From Phyto melanocephala (Eukaryota > Arthropoda > Insecta > Diptera > Rhinophoridae): 64,000 nt of DNA. A model generated the notes under the pieces. The model was not told where the DNA came from, ran no database searches, and saw only the letters and a list, made by a program, of their open reading frames with translations. This document shows positions 10,316 through 21,350 of this stretch, in pieces. Location of the stretch: assembly GCA_941918925.1 (NCBI GenBank), contig OW799234.1:110893128-110957127 (forward strand), in the 5' to 3' direction. The first letter of the stretch is position 1, and every line of letters begins with the position of its first letter. The position numbers and the translations under genes are program-made.

Positions 10316-13300
10316 TGACACAGTGATTTGCAGAGTAAAATAAATTCTTTTAAAACGGCTTGAAACTGTTTGGTGAATTAAAACATAAATAAAGAGTTTT
10401 TGTATTTTTACGGCTTTGTTCAGTTGGCTTATTCATACTACTGAAGGCTATTGTTAGCTCAAGAGTAGTTTAAAAGAAAAAGAAAAAAAATAAAAGATCA
10501 AAGAATCGTGTTGAAAGTTTATTTTAATAATTTTTTTTCTAAAGAATATTTTATTAATAAAAAAACTTTGTGTTTTTCCCTGAAGAGAAAATTTTAAAAG
10601 TTCTTTTTAAGTGGAAAATTAAACAAAATATCCTAACTTAAAAAATAAAAATCTTTAATAAGTTTCTATTAAAAATGTATTTTTATTTAACAACTTTTTT
10701 TGAATAGCTGCTTTAATATCCTTGTTTTTCTAAATAAATTACCACAGTCCTATAATATTTTCATTTCTGTTTTCCTTTGCGTTCACAATACTGTACTTAA
10801 AAGACTTATATCCGTTATGCTTGAGACAAAAGGACATTTTCACTGCTTAACTTATTTCCTTAGGACAATGGACAACTATTTCTATTCTACATTTGGTGGG
10901 TGCCATATTACGGCACACAAATACTATACGCACCACCACCACCAACAGGCAGATGGAGTTTGATGAACAATGGGTGCATTCTTCGGTTTTTATCATCTTT
11001 GATAGCACCTTTTGATAATTAATGTGTTCTTAATTCTTTTTCGATTTTTATGTCATGCTTTACAGTTATTTATGCACCTAAGAACGGACGTCAATAAGAA
11101 TAAGAAGAAGAAAAGAAAAAAAAGGTAATTGTCCTTTTGCCTCATTATTGTTGCTAATAAAATTTCTTTACTGACAGTTATCCCTATTATGCAGCAAAAT
11201 AAAAAAGAAAATCTTTTCAATTAAAGATTTCAGGAAAAATAAAAGGAAAAAGTAATTCCCGTTATGCTTATTATTTATGAAAAATTGTAATTGAACACGC
11301 CTTAAATTTTCAATACTTTTTCCGCAAGCATAAGCACTATTTCTAATAGAAAGCAAAATATATCTCATATGTATTATATGTTGTAGACAATTGTTGGTTT
11401 TAGTTTTGAATTTCATAATCATAATAAGAGATTCAATATGAAATTACAACAACACACTTTTGCTTTACAATTTTGCTAACACATAACTGTCCTTTGCCAA
11501 TATTTTAAAGTAAACCGAAATCTTAACATCTAAAAGAGCAAAAAAGGATTTAATTATAATCCTTTCTCTTTCTTTTTGTTATATAATAACACACATACGC
11601 AAATACCGAAAAGGTGCTGCTACTGTTTAGTTGAACAACCGTTAGTTTTGTTTTCAAATTACTTTATGAATATTCATAGTTTTTTTCGTGTTTGCAAGGC
11701 TCAAATATTGATTTTCGATATTAAAGGATTTAATGTAATTTGATTTCTGATAATTTGTTTTATAGCGGTAAAGTTGTTGATATTTTTATGTATTTTTTTT
11801 TTGTGGGTGTCCAGGTGTTTTCTAACTAGACTCAAGTCAATAACACGTGTAATTATTGAGCAGCTGTCTTAATCATCATCATAAATTTTTTATTTAAAAA
11901 GGTGTTTTGTATCATATTGGAAAACTGAAACATTTTTTTTTTCAAAAAAGGAGTTAACGAATGACGATTTCCTTCCGCAGCTTATATGAACATTTGATCA
12001 AATAAGATATGTTTTTCTAAAGAACGAAGTTTTAGTAGAATTTTTCAATAATTTTTATTGAACAAAACATGAATACCAAAAAATTCAGCTCAATTCAATT
12101 CAATTCCCTTCAAGTTAGCTTATAATTAGCAAAAAAAGTGAGAAGTAAATAGAAGGCAATGTATTAAAAACCTAGTTTTTCCTAGTGTTAACAGAAATTA
12201 TTTAATTTCTGTACACATTCATAGCAGGGTAGAAAGGGGAAAATTCAGGAACAGTTTGGTAATTTTTAGAACATAAATATTTTTATGCCAACATGACTAG
12301 ATTTGTTCACTTTAAGTCATGTCTACTTATTAAACAATTTGAAAAATTTAAGCTTAGACTTTGTACATTGATATGGAAAACTAAAAAAGGTACTTTTTCT
12401 ATTTTTAATGGTACTTTTTGTATTTTCTACGTTTATGAACCTAAAATTTTGAAATTAGTGACCATTGATTCGTGGTGAGACTAAAAATGTTATGAGTGAC
12501 CGAAAAGGTAAGTTTTCATAAATTTAACGAAAAAACATTTAGTATTTTATAAAAGAAGTTGCCTATTTAATACATAGTAAGAACTGCGCTATCGAAGTAG
12601 CGGATAATATGCTCCCAGTAAAAACTAGTTAATGACTAGATCTTTCTAAATAACATACTTTTCAATGACTATGACATATTGTCTGTCTTACTAAGAAGAG
12701 TTTTAGTAGTGACATGATTGATGTGATACGTAGGTACTTATTTTCAGACTTTTGCTTAGATAAATGTACATATTTCTTACTGCGAAATTTATCAGAAGTC
12801 ATTCAAATACATAACTTTCTATAATTCTCATTAAGTTTAAGGCACTTAGAATATAAGTATCAATGTTTATATGCAAAGCAGTTAATAAGAAAACTGATAA
12901 TTTATAGATTTTCACTGCTTTAAAAATTCCAAATTAACGTATCGCAAAATAATCAAACCGTAAGCCCATATTATTGATAGGTTATTTAGGTTATTCAAAC
13001 CAAGCACTTATTTATTGATTTAAAAGTAAGTACTTTTTAAATACCATAAACAGACGACAGCGTTATTTTGCATTAAAAGTCTTAATTCAAATAACCTTAT
13101 GAATTATCCCCATCCTAATGTGTATTAGATTTCACGTTAATGCACTAAATCATATTGAATTTTTACTGAATTTAGCAATTTCAATATGTCAACACGGTCG
13201 GCAATCAATCCAAAAATTAAAAAAATCAAAAATGTAATATGTATTTAAATAGATTCGATATGTTAATTTTTTAAAAATATTTTTTTGGAATGCCTTCTTT

Positions 13301-13330
13301 GTTTAGGTGAAAGTTTTCCTTAATACTGGT
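10316..13330. other. AT-rich intergenic DNA, no gene seen
   Basis: About 3 kb without a recognisable gene. A purine-rich run (about 11098-11125) and one E-box GCAGCTG near 11860 are the only features noted. Short open frames here lack coding character. Confidence 0.5.
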
Positions 13331-14040
13331 CAGTGTTGCCATAAGATGATTGAGAAAAAGTGCAAAACTTCGGAAAAGTGCTAAAATGTTCTACAGTTCA
13401 AAAAGAAAAGTTCTAAAATTTTGCAATATTTATATACTACATACATACATATTTTGTTCAATTAAATTTAATTTTATTAATATTATATTTACACGAAAGA
13501 AGTGTCAACAATAACTCAAATGTGGTAAGAAGGTTAACAAGTTCAATCATATAATTTTCTTTACATACCACGTATTTTTCAGATGAACCAATTTTTATCA
13601 AAACATCATCCGATATATTGATGTTATAGCAACATACGTTATTTAGTTTTACGCTTTCCCTTATACATACGTATAACAGAACATAAAAGTTGTGTGTTCA
13701 TTGTTGTTCTAAGTTTGCTTTTTTTTAAGCCCATTAAACTAAATAAACGCTACAGCGTTTGAAAAACCCGTTTTGCTAAAACCAAAAGAGACAGCACAAA
13801 ATCCTATAATTCCTTAAAAAAATTTTTATTAATTGAATTTATAAATTGGTTTACTTGAATCCAGAACTCCGTAGTATCCAAATTGGTATTCCAGATTTGT
13901 TCGAATATATAGCTCCACTGATTTTGGATTTTTTCCATTTCAGTTATACTAAAATTCATATCTTCTAAGATACAAGTAATAGGTACCTTAATTTGTTTAA
14001 GGGTTTTATCTATTGAAAATGTTGACATTTTTTTTTAATA
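13331..14040 (-). mobile_element. hAT-superfamily remnant
   Basis: The sequence CAGTGTTGCCATAAG at 13331 is a typical hAT terminal repeat. About 470 bp inside it, on the minus strand, lies a fragment of a hAT-like transposase oriented so that its C-terminus points to this end, the expected arrangement. The opposite terminus was not found, so the element is truncated or rearranged. It could be one end of a longer decayed copy. Confidence 0.6.
13804..14028 (-). pseudogene. hAT-like transposase C-terminal fragment
   Basis: The 74-residue frame contains KTLKQIKVPITCILEDMNFS and TTEFWIQVNQFINS, then stops after FFKEL. In hAT transposases an EFW-x2-V segment of this kind precedes the dimerisation block that normally continues with a LxLPxSNAxxER motif. 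That block is absent here because the frame ends. The fragment therefore lacks the dimerisation core, and all of the catalytic domain upstream is missing. Assignment is from memory of family motifs. Confidence 0.55.
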
Positions 14041-16004
14041 TCAAAATATTTTTGGGAAGCCGATATTTTAGTTCATTTACAAGCAATTTTAAAAAATTTT
14101 AAAAATATTTTTCTTGCCTTCTATCCATTTGATCTCGATGTTAATGTTAAAAAATTAGTTGACAAACAAACAGCTATTTACTAAATGCGAAAACTGTCGT
14201 CTGTTACAGCAAAATTCTAAATTGCATTAGTGAGATTCTAATGCAAGTAAGTAAGTACTTAACTCCAATGACATCGTCGTGTTAGAATAATAGGTTTAAA
14301 TACCAAATTGTAAGTAGTTAAGTGTTTTCTAGTACTTTCAACTCATTATTTTGATGGGCTAGTCAATACAACGAATATTTAAAAAAAAAATAATTATAAA
14401 AAAAAAAAATAAGTAAATAATCAAAATATTTTTTAATAATATTTTTTATATTTTTTTTTCAAAAGTAATCATCATATTTTTATTTAATTTTTTTTTTTTT
14501 GGAGAAAATATTTAAAGATTTTTATAAAAATTTAATGTCTCTTCAATTGTACAAATTTTCCGATAACTAAAAAGATTTCAGTTCATGTGACATTTTGACA
14601 CAAAAAGCAAAAAGAAAAAAAAAATTATTATTTTGTACCTTCATCATTTGAGCAATTTGTTTTCCTTTAAGACAAATCTACCCTCCACCCCTTCAAATTG
14701 ACATTGAATTATTAGAAAGAATTTTGCATGGAATATTCCAAAAATTAAATCCATACAAATAGTTTATAATTTTACCTAAAATCTTAAAAAAAAAATTCCA
14801 TAAATTATGTGTTAGAAAACAGCAGATGTAATGTTTTTTGTCTGTCTATTTAACCGATGCCAGCTACTACTTTTCTTGGCCATTGTTCGTAAGTAAACAC
14901 ACAAAAAGTAGACAATTTGACGTCATTTTCTTCATCTGCTACTTTGGCGCTAAAGATTTAAAAAGATTTTCTTTAAAAAAAAAAACAATAGTTTTCTTTT
15001 GCAAATGGTACTTTGAAAGAGGAAGCACGTGGTATAAACATTATCAATGATGATTAATGAGTTCTAAGCCTGATATCTTTAAGATAAATTTTAAATCTCA
15101 GCCTAGAAACAAAAAACGTCTAATAGTTTGTTTGAGATTGAAATCAATTTGTATTATGTATTTTGTATTAAAGATAGTGAAAGAGAAAAAAATATCCGTT
15201 ATATAATTAAGTAATATTTGTAAAAGGTTTTAAAGAAAACTAATATTCCTGTTGGCATATGTAAATTTTTAGTCCTGCAATTTGTTTTAAGGTACATACA
15301 AGTAACCATTTGTTACTGTTAGCGATAACATTTATTCTTTGCATAAATTAGCTTTATTTTCATTTAATTTAACAATTCATAATGTTAAATGTTGCATTCC
15401 ATTGCCTACATACAAATTTATATACTTAGAGAATAGATTTTAGCCTTCCTTACTGGGCGTGAATAAGTTCCTAATGTCTTTTTTTAAACACTTCAAGTTT
15501 ATTTTTTTTTTTTAAATTTTGTAAAGGGTTGCTTGCCCTTTGTTTGTGAGTGTCTTCTGTTACAGTGATACTATTTTTTTTTGTAATAATCGTTTTGTAT
15601 TTTTCACCTTCTGTGAGTGTCATTTTTTTTTTTGCTTTGTGTTACAGTTTTGTACCTTTTTTCTCAGCTAAAATGATTTGCATAAATTTCTTATGCACTA
15701 GTAATTTAAATTAATGTGGTTTTTATGTCATTGCATATTTAAGGCTTTTGGGAAATTAATCTAAGATTTATGTTAATCTCTTCTTCTTTAAATAAAAAAA
15801 AAAATAAAATAAAAAATGAATAAGTCGTTTAAACACGAAAAAAGGGTAGTGAAATATATATTTTCATGTGAATATAATCTACATACTGCATATGTACATA
15901 TATGTACATATTTCAAAAGTTTTAAATGAAGATTTTAATAAGTTTTTATATAAAATAGGTTCAGTGTTAATTTTTTAAGGAAATTTTTTCACTTTTTATT
16001 AATT
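14041..16004. other. AT-rich intergenic DNA, no gene seen
   Basis: Long A/T homopolymer tracts (about 14380-14510, 15480-15660, 15790-15815) and no coding frame. The palindromic ATATGTACATATATGTACATAT-like run near 15890-15910 is a simple repeat. Confidence 0.5.
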
Positions 16005-16054
16005 GTTTTTTCGACGTTTCTAAAAGTTTGCACACACATTGAGCTGCCGTTACT

Positions 16055-16064
16055 ATATAGTTTC
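16055..16064 (+). repeat. Left target-site duplication of the LINE
   Basis: ATATAGTTTC here is repeated exactly at 18419-18428 on the other side of the LINE. Removing the LINE and one copy restores a continuous Helitron repeat unit, which supports both boundaries. Confidence 0.8.
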
Positions 16065-18418
16065 CGGTGGCATGGAGGGAGACCAGGGTGGTTTTTCTGC
16101 CCAAACCGGGGAAGAGGGACTATACGGAGGCTAGGTCGTTCAGGCCGATCAGTCTTACATCCTTTCTATTGAAGGCAATGGAAAGGGTGTTGGTTGACTT
16201 CCTGGAGGAGACTACGCTGATGGATAGGCCATTGAGTGGGAGTCAGCACCCTTACAGGGCTGGGAGGTCTACTGAGACTGCCCTGCACGAATTGGTGAGG
16301 GTTGCTGAGAGGGAGGTTTTCAATGGTGATCTTGCTTTGTCCGTATTTATGGACATAGAGGGCGCTTTTGATAGGATCTCTTTTGATAAACTGGGAAATG
16401 CTCTCGATGAGCGAGGGGTCGATTCTGTTGTGGTGAAGTGGATCGGCGCCATGCTCAGATTTAAGGCAGTGAATCTCAGGAGCGGAAGCACCAGGATTCG
16501 GGGAAGGGTGGTCAGGGGATGTCCGCAAGGAGGGGTCTTATCACCTCTGCTGTGGAACTTAACTGTGGACAGCCTTCTCAGGAGACTGGAGGTAATTGGC
16601 ATACATACGGTAGGGTATGCGGATGATGTGGCAATTATGGTTGGTGGTAAGTTCATGGAGACCATTTTAGGTTGCACGAGACAGGCGCTCAGAGTAACCG
16701 AAGAATGGTGTTGTGAACAGGGACTAACCATAAATGCTGGCAAGTCGGATGCTATGCTCTTCACGCGGAGAAGGAAGGGCATAGAGATTGAATCCTTAAT
16801 GCTTTTTGGAACTGAGATCAACGTGTCCAAGAAGGTGAAATATCTGGGGGTAACGCTGGATATGAAACTAACCTGGAATGATCATGTTGAGGCAAGGGTA
16901 CAGAAGGCAAAGAGGATTCTGCATCAGTGTAAACGGGTTTGCGGTCGGAAGTGGGGAATCTCACCTAAGGCTGCACACTGGATATACACGGTGGTGCTGA
17001 GACCGACGATCACTTACGCATCTGTTGTCTGGTGGCCGAAGGCCTCCCAGGCGACGATTAGGCGGAAGTTGGACGGGGTTCAAAGGATTGCTTGCATTGG
17101 TATATGTGGCGCGATACGTACCACACCAACGCAAGCGATGGAGGCAATGCTGGGATTGCTGCCGTTGGACTTATTTGTAAGGGAGACGGCGGCAAGATCG
17201 GCGATTCGGATGCGAAGCGATGGCATGTGGTATCGCTTTGGAAGTGTTTTGGGGCATAGAAGAATCCTGGACCTCGTGGATAAAGAGGTTAGGGAGGCTC
17301 AGATGCCGATGGAGCGCATGAGTCGAGTGAAGGTGGTCGAAAGGCTACATCACACGCTTATAGCGGATGGATTCATGCACGATGAGTGCATGGAGAATGA
17401 CATCAGTATCTTTACTGATGGGTCCTTTATGGACGGAAGGGCAGGTGCTGGTGTGTACTCATCTGAGTTGAACTTATCCTGCACCCTGAATCTGGGGGAG
17501 TACGTGTCAGTCTATCAGGCAGAAATGCTTGGTTTGCTGCACGCGTTGGACCACCTGTTGGAATGTCGAATGTATGGGAAGAGAATTCTTATTGCACTTG
17601 ACAACCAGTCGGTTATAAAACGTATGCAGCGGATAGATGTGAACTCCTCTTTGGTGCTTGAGTGTGTTCTAAAGCTCAATAGGTGTGCCTCTACAAATGA
17701 GGTAACGCTGATGTGGGTTAAGGGACACGTGGGCATAGCTGGGAATGAGGCTGCTGACGAACTTGCGAGGAAGGGGTCTGAGGCTGCATTCTGCGGACCG
17801 GAACCCAGAACTGCTCTGGGTAATGGGTTAGTGCGGGCGAGGATCTTTCAATGGGTGAACTCTATAAACTTGCGAAGGTGGATGGAGGGAACCACGTGTA
17901 GACAGGCCCGTATGGTGCTCAGGGAGCCACTTGGCAGGGGTGCAGTGAATATACTCGGTTTTAATCGGAGTATGATGAGCTGGATCACTGCGTTGATTAC
18001 AGGACATGGTAACTTCAAATATCATCTGAAGAGGATGCAAATCGTGGATGATGATATTTGTAGAATGTGCCTGGAGGATGCCGAGACGGCAGCGCATGTA
18101 GTATGCGAGTGTCCGGCGTTGGCGAGCGGAAGATTAAGGATCACAGGCAAGCACACTTTAAGTGTGAGTGCGATGGGGGACCTTAGTCTGAGGGAGATGC
18201 TGGCGATTACAAAAGACTGTGCGATGAGGATTGTCGACAATCACCAGTCGGCAGTGTGAAATCGTTTTCCTAGTCCAGAGCAAACGCCGGTTGTGGCGCG
18301 GGACTCAGTGATTGAAGGTATACTGATCGGTAGACACGAAATCACTGAGGAGCGAAGGGGGTCGAAAAGGGACCCGTGATAGTAGTGGTCTGCTTCGATA
18401 TTCCCCCTACATGTGTAA
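16065..18418 (+). mobile_element. 5'-truncated LOA/I-like non-LTR retrotransposon
   Basis: A 2354-bp, GC-richer block bounded by a 10-bp target duplication (ATATAGTTTC). It retains the reverse transcriptase (already incomplete at its N-terminus), RNase H and 3' UTR, and lacks ORF1 and the endonuclease. Such 5' truncation is usual for target-primed reverse transcription. There is no poly(A) tail; the element ends ACATGTGTAA. The RNase H domain and absent poly(A) fit the LOA/I group rather than Jockey, but the clade call is from memory. Confidence 0.85.
16067..18259 (+). pseudogene. LINE ORF2 remnant: reverse transcriptase-RNase H (5' truncated, frame open)
   Basis: The frame is open for 730 codons without a stop, but it enters inside the reverse transcriptase and its first codon is GTG, so no native start exists. 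Order of domains: the first RT block (VVFLPKPGK, FRPISL) within the first 30 residues; the GCPQGGVLSPLLWNL block at about 151-165; the catalytic YADD at 184-187; an RNase H domain at about 445-570 with D451, E486, D512 and D564 in the expected DEDD arrangement; and a C-terminal Cys/His motif (CRMC then H-x4-C). In a full element this protein copies the element RNA at a nicked chromosomal site. An open frame with intact catalytic residues suggests a fairly recent insertion, but without endonuclease and promoter it is not autonomous. Confidence 0.88.
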
Positions 18419-18428
18419 ATATAGTTTC
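18419..18428 (+). repeat. Right target-site duplication of the LINE
   Basis: ATATAGTTTC, identical to 16055-16064. Confidence 0.8.
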
Positions 18429-18611
18429 TTTCTTAGAAGAGTGGGCAGTACCATGCCCATAAAAAAATTATAATTTTTAGCTTCTTGCAATTGACCGATT
18501 TTTCTGAAACTTTGCACACATTTTAAGCTCTCATGACTATATAATTTAGTAATAAGAAAAGTGGGCAGTGCCATCCCCATTAAAAATAAGTTATTTTTTT
18601 CGCCTATTTCC

Positions 18612-18869
18612 ACGCATTCCAATGGTTCCCACCGATTTGCCTTTCAGCTTCAAGCGACTAGTTTCCAGTTGGCCTTGCCTTCGCTATTACCATCAACAAA
18701 GCAAAAGGACAATCTCTGCATGTTGGAAGGATTGAATTTGGAAAATTCATGCTTTTCACATCGTCAGCTGTATGTCGCATGCTCCAGAGTGGAAACACCT
18801 AAAAATTTGGTTATTTTTATAGCAAATGGAAAAACCAAAAATATTGTATACCCACTTGCATTATAATAA
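18612..18869 (+). pseudogene. Helitron helicase C-terminus, frameshifted
   Basis: Three frames together give the C-terminal end of a Helitron Rep/helicase protein: MVPTDLPFSFKRL near 18622-18660, then GLAFAITINKAKGQSLHVG near 18671-18727, then LENSCFSHRQLYVACSRVE up to NIVYP before the stop. These match the late helicase motifs with the conserved Q, S and R residues. Two frame changes, near 18660 and 18728, make the copy dead. The upstream Rep and most of the helicase are absent. Confidence 0.82.
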
Positions 18870-18966
18870 AAATCAATAAAATATAATTTTTAATATATTC
18901 AATTAAAATTCAGAATGCAATTTTATTCATTAAGGGGCGTGGCAACGTGCGCCGGGCTTGGCTAGT

Positions 18967-19476
18967 ATTTAATAAAAGAGCTGTATATTAAATTACAATT
19001 GACGTTCAAATGATTTTGATATTTGCATTAGCAAATTTTTCGCGAATATGTTTTGCGAATACCAACGCACGGAAAAATTCTTAATGATCATTAGATATAT
19101 AAATAAATATAGAGACATTTCTTGCTTACAAATGTAAAATAAAGGAATCAAAGCTGCGCTGTTCATTATTAAGCCAACTCGATTTTTGATATTTAAAAAG
19201 CCATTAGCCTTCAAATTTTATTATGTGAGCGAAAATCAGCGCATAAGGTATATAAGTAGGCTAGTAAACATATTAAAGAAATATTAAAAATTTTAAAATA
19301 AAGATAAATATATTTATTTAGTACAATATTCTACATATAAAAAATATTTTTTTGTTCATTTGATTTGATTTGGTTTGGTTTATTTTAAGTTAAGTCTCAA
19401 TTAAAAAATTTTTGTGTTCAACATTTGAAACTCTTCTGATGAAAACTTATAAATATTAAATTTCTCCTTGTTTTTG
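18967..19476. other. AT-rich spacer, no gene seen
   Basis: Between the Helitron terminus and the errantivirus LTR only AT-rich sequence with short stop-limited frames is visible. Confidence 0.5.
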
Positions 19477-19480
19477 TATA

Positions 19481-19797
19481 AGTTAAATTAAAACACTTTT
19501 AATTTTGGTGAGTTCATGATTACAACTAACTTTATTTCAGCAATTTCTTTTCTTATAACAATAATTTGTCTACATCAGTAATGTTCATTTATTATTTTTT
19601 TACATTTTAATTTAATAAAGAATTCCACGAAAGCAAAGCAATTGCAACATAATCAGCAGACATAGCGTCAGCAGTTTTGCTTTACTTTTGTGTTTACAAT
19701 ATTCGGTAAGTAGAACAACATTTATTAAATTCCATAGAATTGCTAAAAAGCAGGAAGTAAATGAAGGTAAATAAAATTAAATAAAATTGTTGTTAAC
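19481..19797 (-). repeat. Errantivirus 3' LTR
   Basis: Direct repeat of 27114-27430. It begins after the polypurine tract and ends ATTTAACT on the minus strand. Its terminal AGTTAA and TTAACT are inverted repeats of each other. Adjacent host sequence is TATA. Confidence 0.92.
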
Positions 19798-19809
19798 TCT
19801 TCCCTCTTT
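19798..19809 (-). promoter_or_regulatory. Polypurine tract
   Basis: The minus strand reads AAAGAGGGAAGA directly before the 3' LTR, the expected primer for plus-strand DNA synthesis. It overlaps the env stop codon by two bases. Confidence 0.85.
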
Positions 19810-21313
19810 AAATGCAAACGTCCACGTTTGTAGGAGAAATTGGTTGACAATTTTTTAAAGCAACACATTCCAATACTTCCGTTTCTTTGATTTCGGACGA
19901 GATTTGTGGAATGCTAGTTTGGGTTAATTTAAGTTCGTACCTTGTTTTTGCGGCACATTTGAGAATTATGGTAATTAAAATTACTGCACAAATTATTAGG
20001 GCTGCTGAACTTTCCCATAGATTTATACTATTTTTTTGCTTAATTAATTGGATTGTTTTAGTATTATTTAGATGTAATTCTTTTACAAGTTGAAGAGACA
20101 GGTATTCCTCGAAATAATGAGTGGAATTTAATGAGCTTAGAATAGCCGGTAGTGGTTTATATGTCTCTTTTTCGTAGTGAGAAAATGTTACATTACCAAT
20201 GGTTATGGTAGCGTTTTGATATTGTACTACGAAAGTTCCATACATCTCAACGGGTTTACCGTTTGCTAATATTGAACCGTTATACTGATTTAATAAAAGA
20301 AGACCATCTTGGATAGTCTCCACGGAAGGAATGTCTAAATTATTAGTTTTTTTACAAGTGGATGGGCTGCTTTTAAGGAGGTTTGGTATGCAACTTGTGT
20401 TAGTTATTTCTTCAATACTTCCTCTTTGGCACAAAGTCAGTTCGTCATAACTTTGACATGATTTTTTTACACTAAATATTTTATTTTTACAATTCATTAT
20501 AGTTTCATATTCTAACTTTATAATAAATTTTCCTGTCTTTATTGGTTTTATTAACATAGTTTTACAATGAGGTTTATTAACTATAGGCAATTTAATAACG
20601 TATAACAAGACTGAATTATTTGAGGCAACTTTAACGTTAGCAAATTTTAAACATTGTTCTAAATTATTGTAAGGAAAATTTTGTTCTACAATCAATTCAT
20701 TCAAGATATCCATTTCATTGTGAGAGAACAGGAAAGGATTTATGATTCCACCTTTTGACCATAACAATGCTTGTTCAATATTTTTTATCTCTTCTCTAAG
20801 TATTTGCAATTCAAATTTAAATTTAATAGCTGCCGTCTCATCTGTGTCGTATGTTTGAATGTTCTTAGTTATGTCGTTTGTCGAGTTTGTCAGTTCATTT
20901 AGTTTCCGTTCAAATAGTCTGTTTATTACAATTTGGTTGTTTGTCTGTCGTAAGTTGTCGTTTATTTTGTCTGTCAGTATTTCAAGATCTGTTCGGTCTG
21001 GTGAGCCTGCGATCCACTTCCATACAGTACCTATTTCATTGATGGATCTTTTGGTTCTGCTAAAAGGTTTAATTCGATTTATCATGTCGCGCAGTTCTGT
21101 CATTTCATGCTGAAGAAGTGGCATGAGGGGATTGGATTTCCCTATTTTGTAATTGATGTGCTCACTTATAAGTCTAAGTTCCCGTTCGTAAATCCCAATG
21201 TCTATTACGTGTATTAGATTAAATGTTCCATTCTGTATTAGTGCCTGTCCTGTCTGAAACGTCACAACCTCGGAATTGGTGTAGTCGAGAATCTGTATTT
21301 CAGTTCTTGCCAT
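19808..21313 (-). CDS. env: Errantivirus envelope glycoprotein (Env)
   Basis: A 501-codon open frame in the env position. Visible parts: a furin-type site RTKR at residues 86-89 followed by a hydrophobic, fusion-peptide-like start of the second subunit; many N-x-S/T glycosylation sites; a hydrophobic membrane segment at about 438-455; and a ~46-residue cytoplasmic tail. Errantivirus Env is related to baculovirus F fusion proteins and allows transfer between cells. The first ATG gives no signal peptide, and the reading frame is open upstream to a splice-acceptor-like site near 21327, so the native N-terminus probably comes from a spliced 5' exon. I see no internal stop or frameshift. Confidence 0.88.
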   Translation of the reverse strand: MARTEIQILDYTNSEVVTFQTGQALIQNGTFNLIHVIDIGIYERELRLISEHINYKIGKSNPLMPLLQHEMTELRDMINRIKPFSRTKRSINEIGTVWKWIAGSPDRTDLEILTDKINDNLRQTNNQIVINRLFERKLNELTNSTNDITKNIQTYDTDETAAIKFKFELQILREEIKNIEQALLWSKGGIINPFLFSHNEMDILNELIVEQNFPYNNLEQCLKFANVKVASNNSVLLYVIKLPIVNKPHCKTMLIKPIKTGKFIIKLEYETIMNCKNKIFSVKKSCQSYDELTLCQRGSIEEITNTSCIPNLLKSSPSTCKKTNNLDIPSVETIQDGLLLLNQYNGSILANGKPVEMYGTFVVQYQNATITIGNVTFSHYEKETYKPLPAILSSLNSTHYFEEYLSLQLVKELHLNNTKTIQLIKQKNSINLWESSAALIICAVILITIILKCAAKTRYELKLTQTSIPQISSEIKETEVLECVALKNCQPISPTNVDVCI

Positions 21314-21321
21314 TTGAAGAA

Positions 21322-21342
21322 GAGGTCTGTAAAATGGAAAGA
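21322..21342 (-). promoter_or_regulatory. Probable env splice acceptor
   Basis: On the minus strand a pyrimidine-rich stretch TTTCTTTCCATTTTACAG ends at 21327, just after the pol stop codon (21351) and 14 bases before the env ATG. The frame is open from this AG into env. Errantiviruses express env from a spliced subgenomic RNA, so this site fits well. The donor was not identified. Confidence 0.6.
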
Positions 21343-21350
21343 AAGATTCA

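Larger units (their letters stand above)
16005..18966 (+). mobile_element. Decayed Helitron interrupted by a LINE
   Basis: The 3' end is the hairpin-forming GGCGTGGCAACGTGCGCC at about 18936-18953, a short GC-rich spacer and CTAGT (18962-18966), the CTRRT terminus of Helitrons. Upstream are frames of a Pif1-type helicase and two tandem ~115-bp units containing AACTTTGCACACA and GTGGGCAGT. The first unit is split: its start lies at 16006-16064 and its continuation resumes at 18419, because the LINE at 16065-18418 sits inside it. The true 5' end was not found. Confidence 0.78.

Noticed and set aside
11850..11870. Single proneural E-box GCAGCTG
   Set aside because: One 7-bp match in a 64-kb window is expected by chance, and it is 32 kb from asense.
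16166..16830. Minus-strand open frames of 120 and 192 codons
   Set aside because: They are shadows of the LINE reverse transcriptase on the plus strand, whose motifs are unambiguous.
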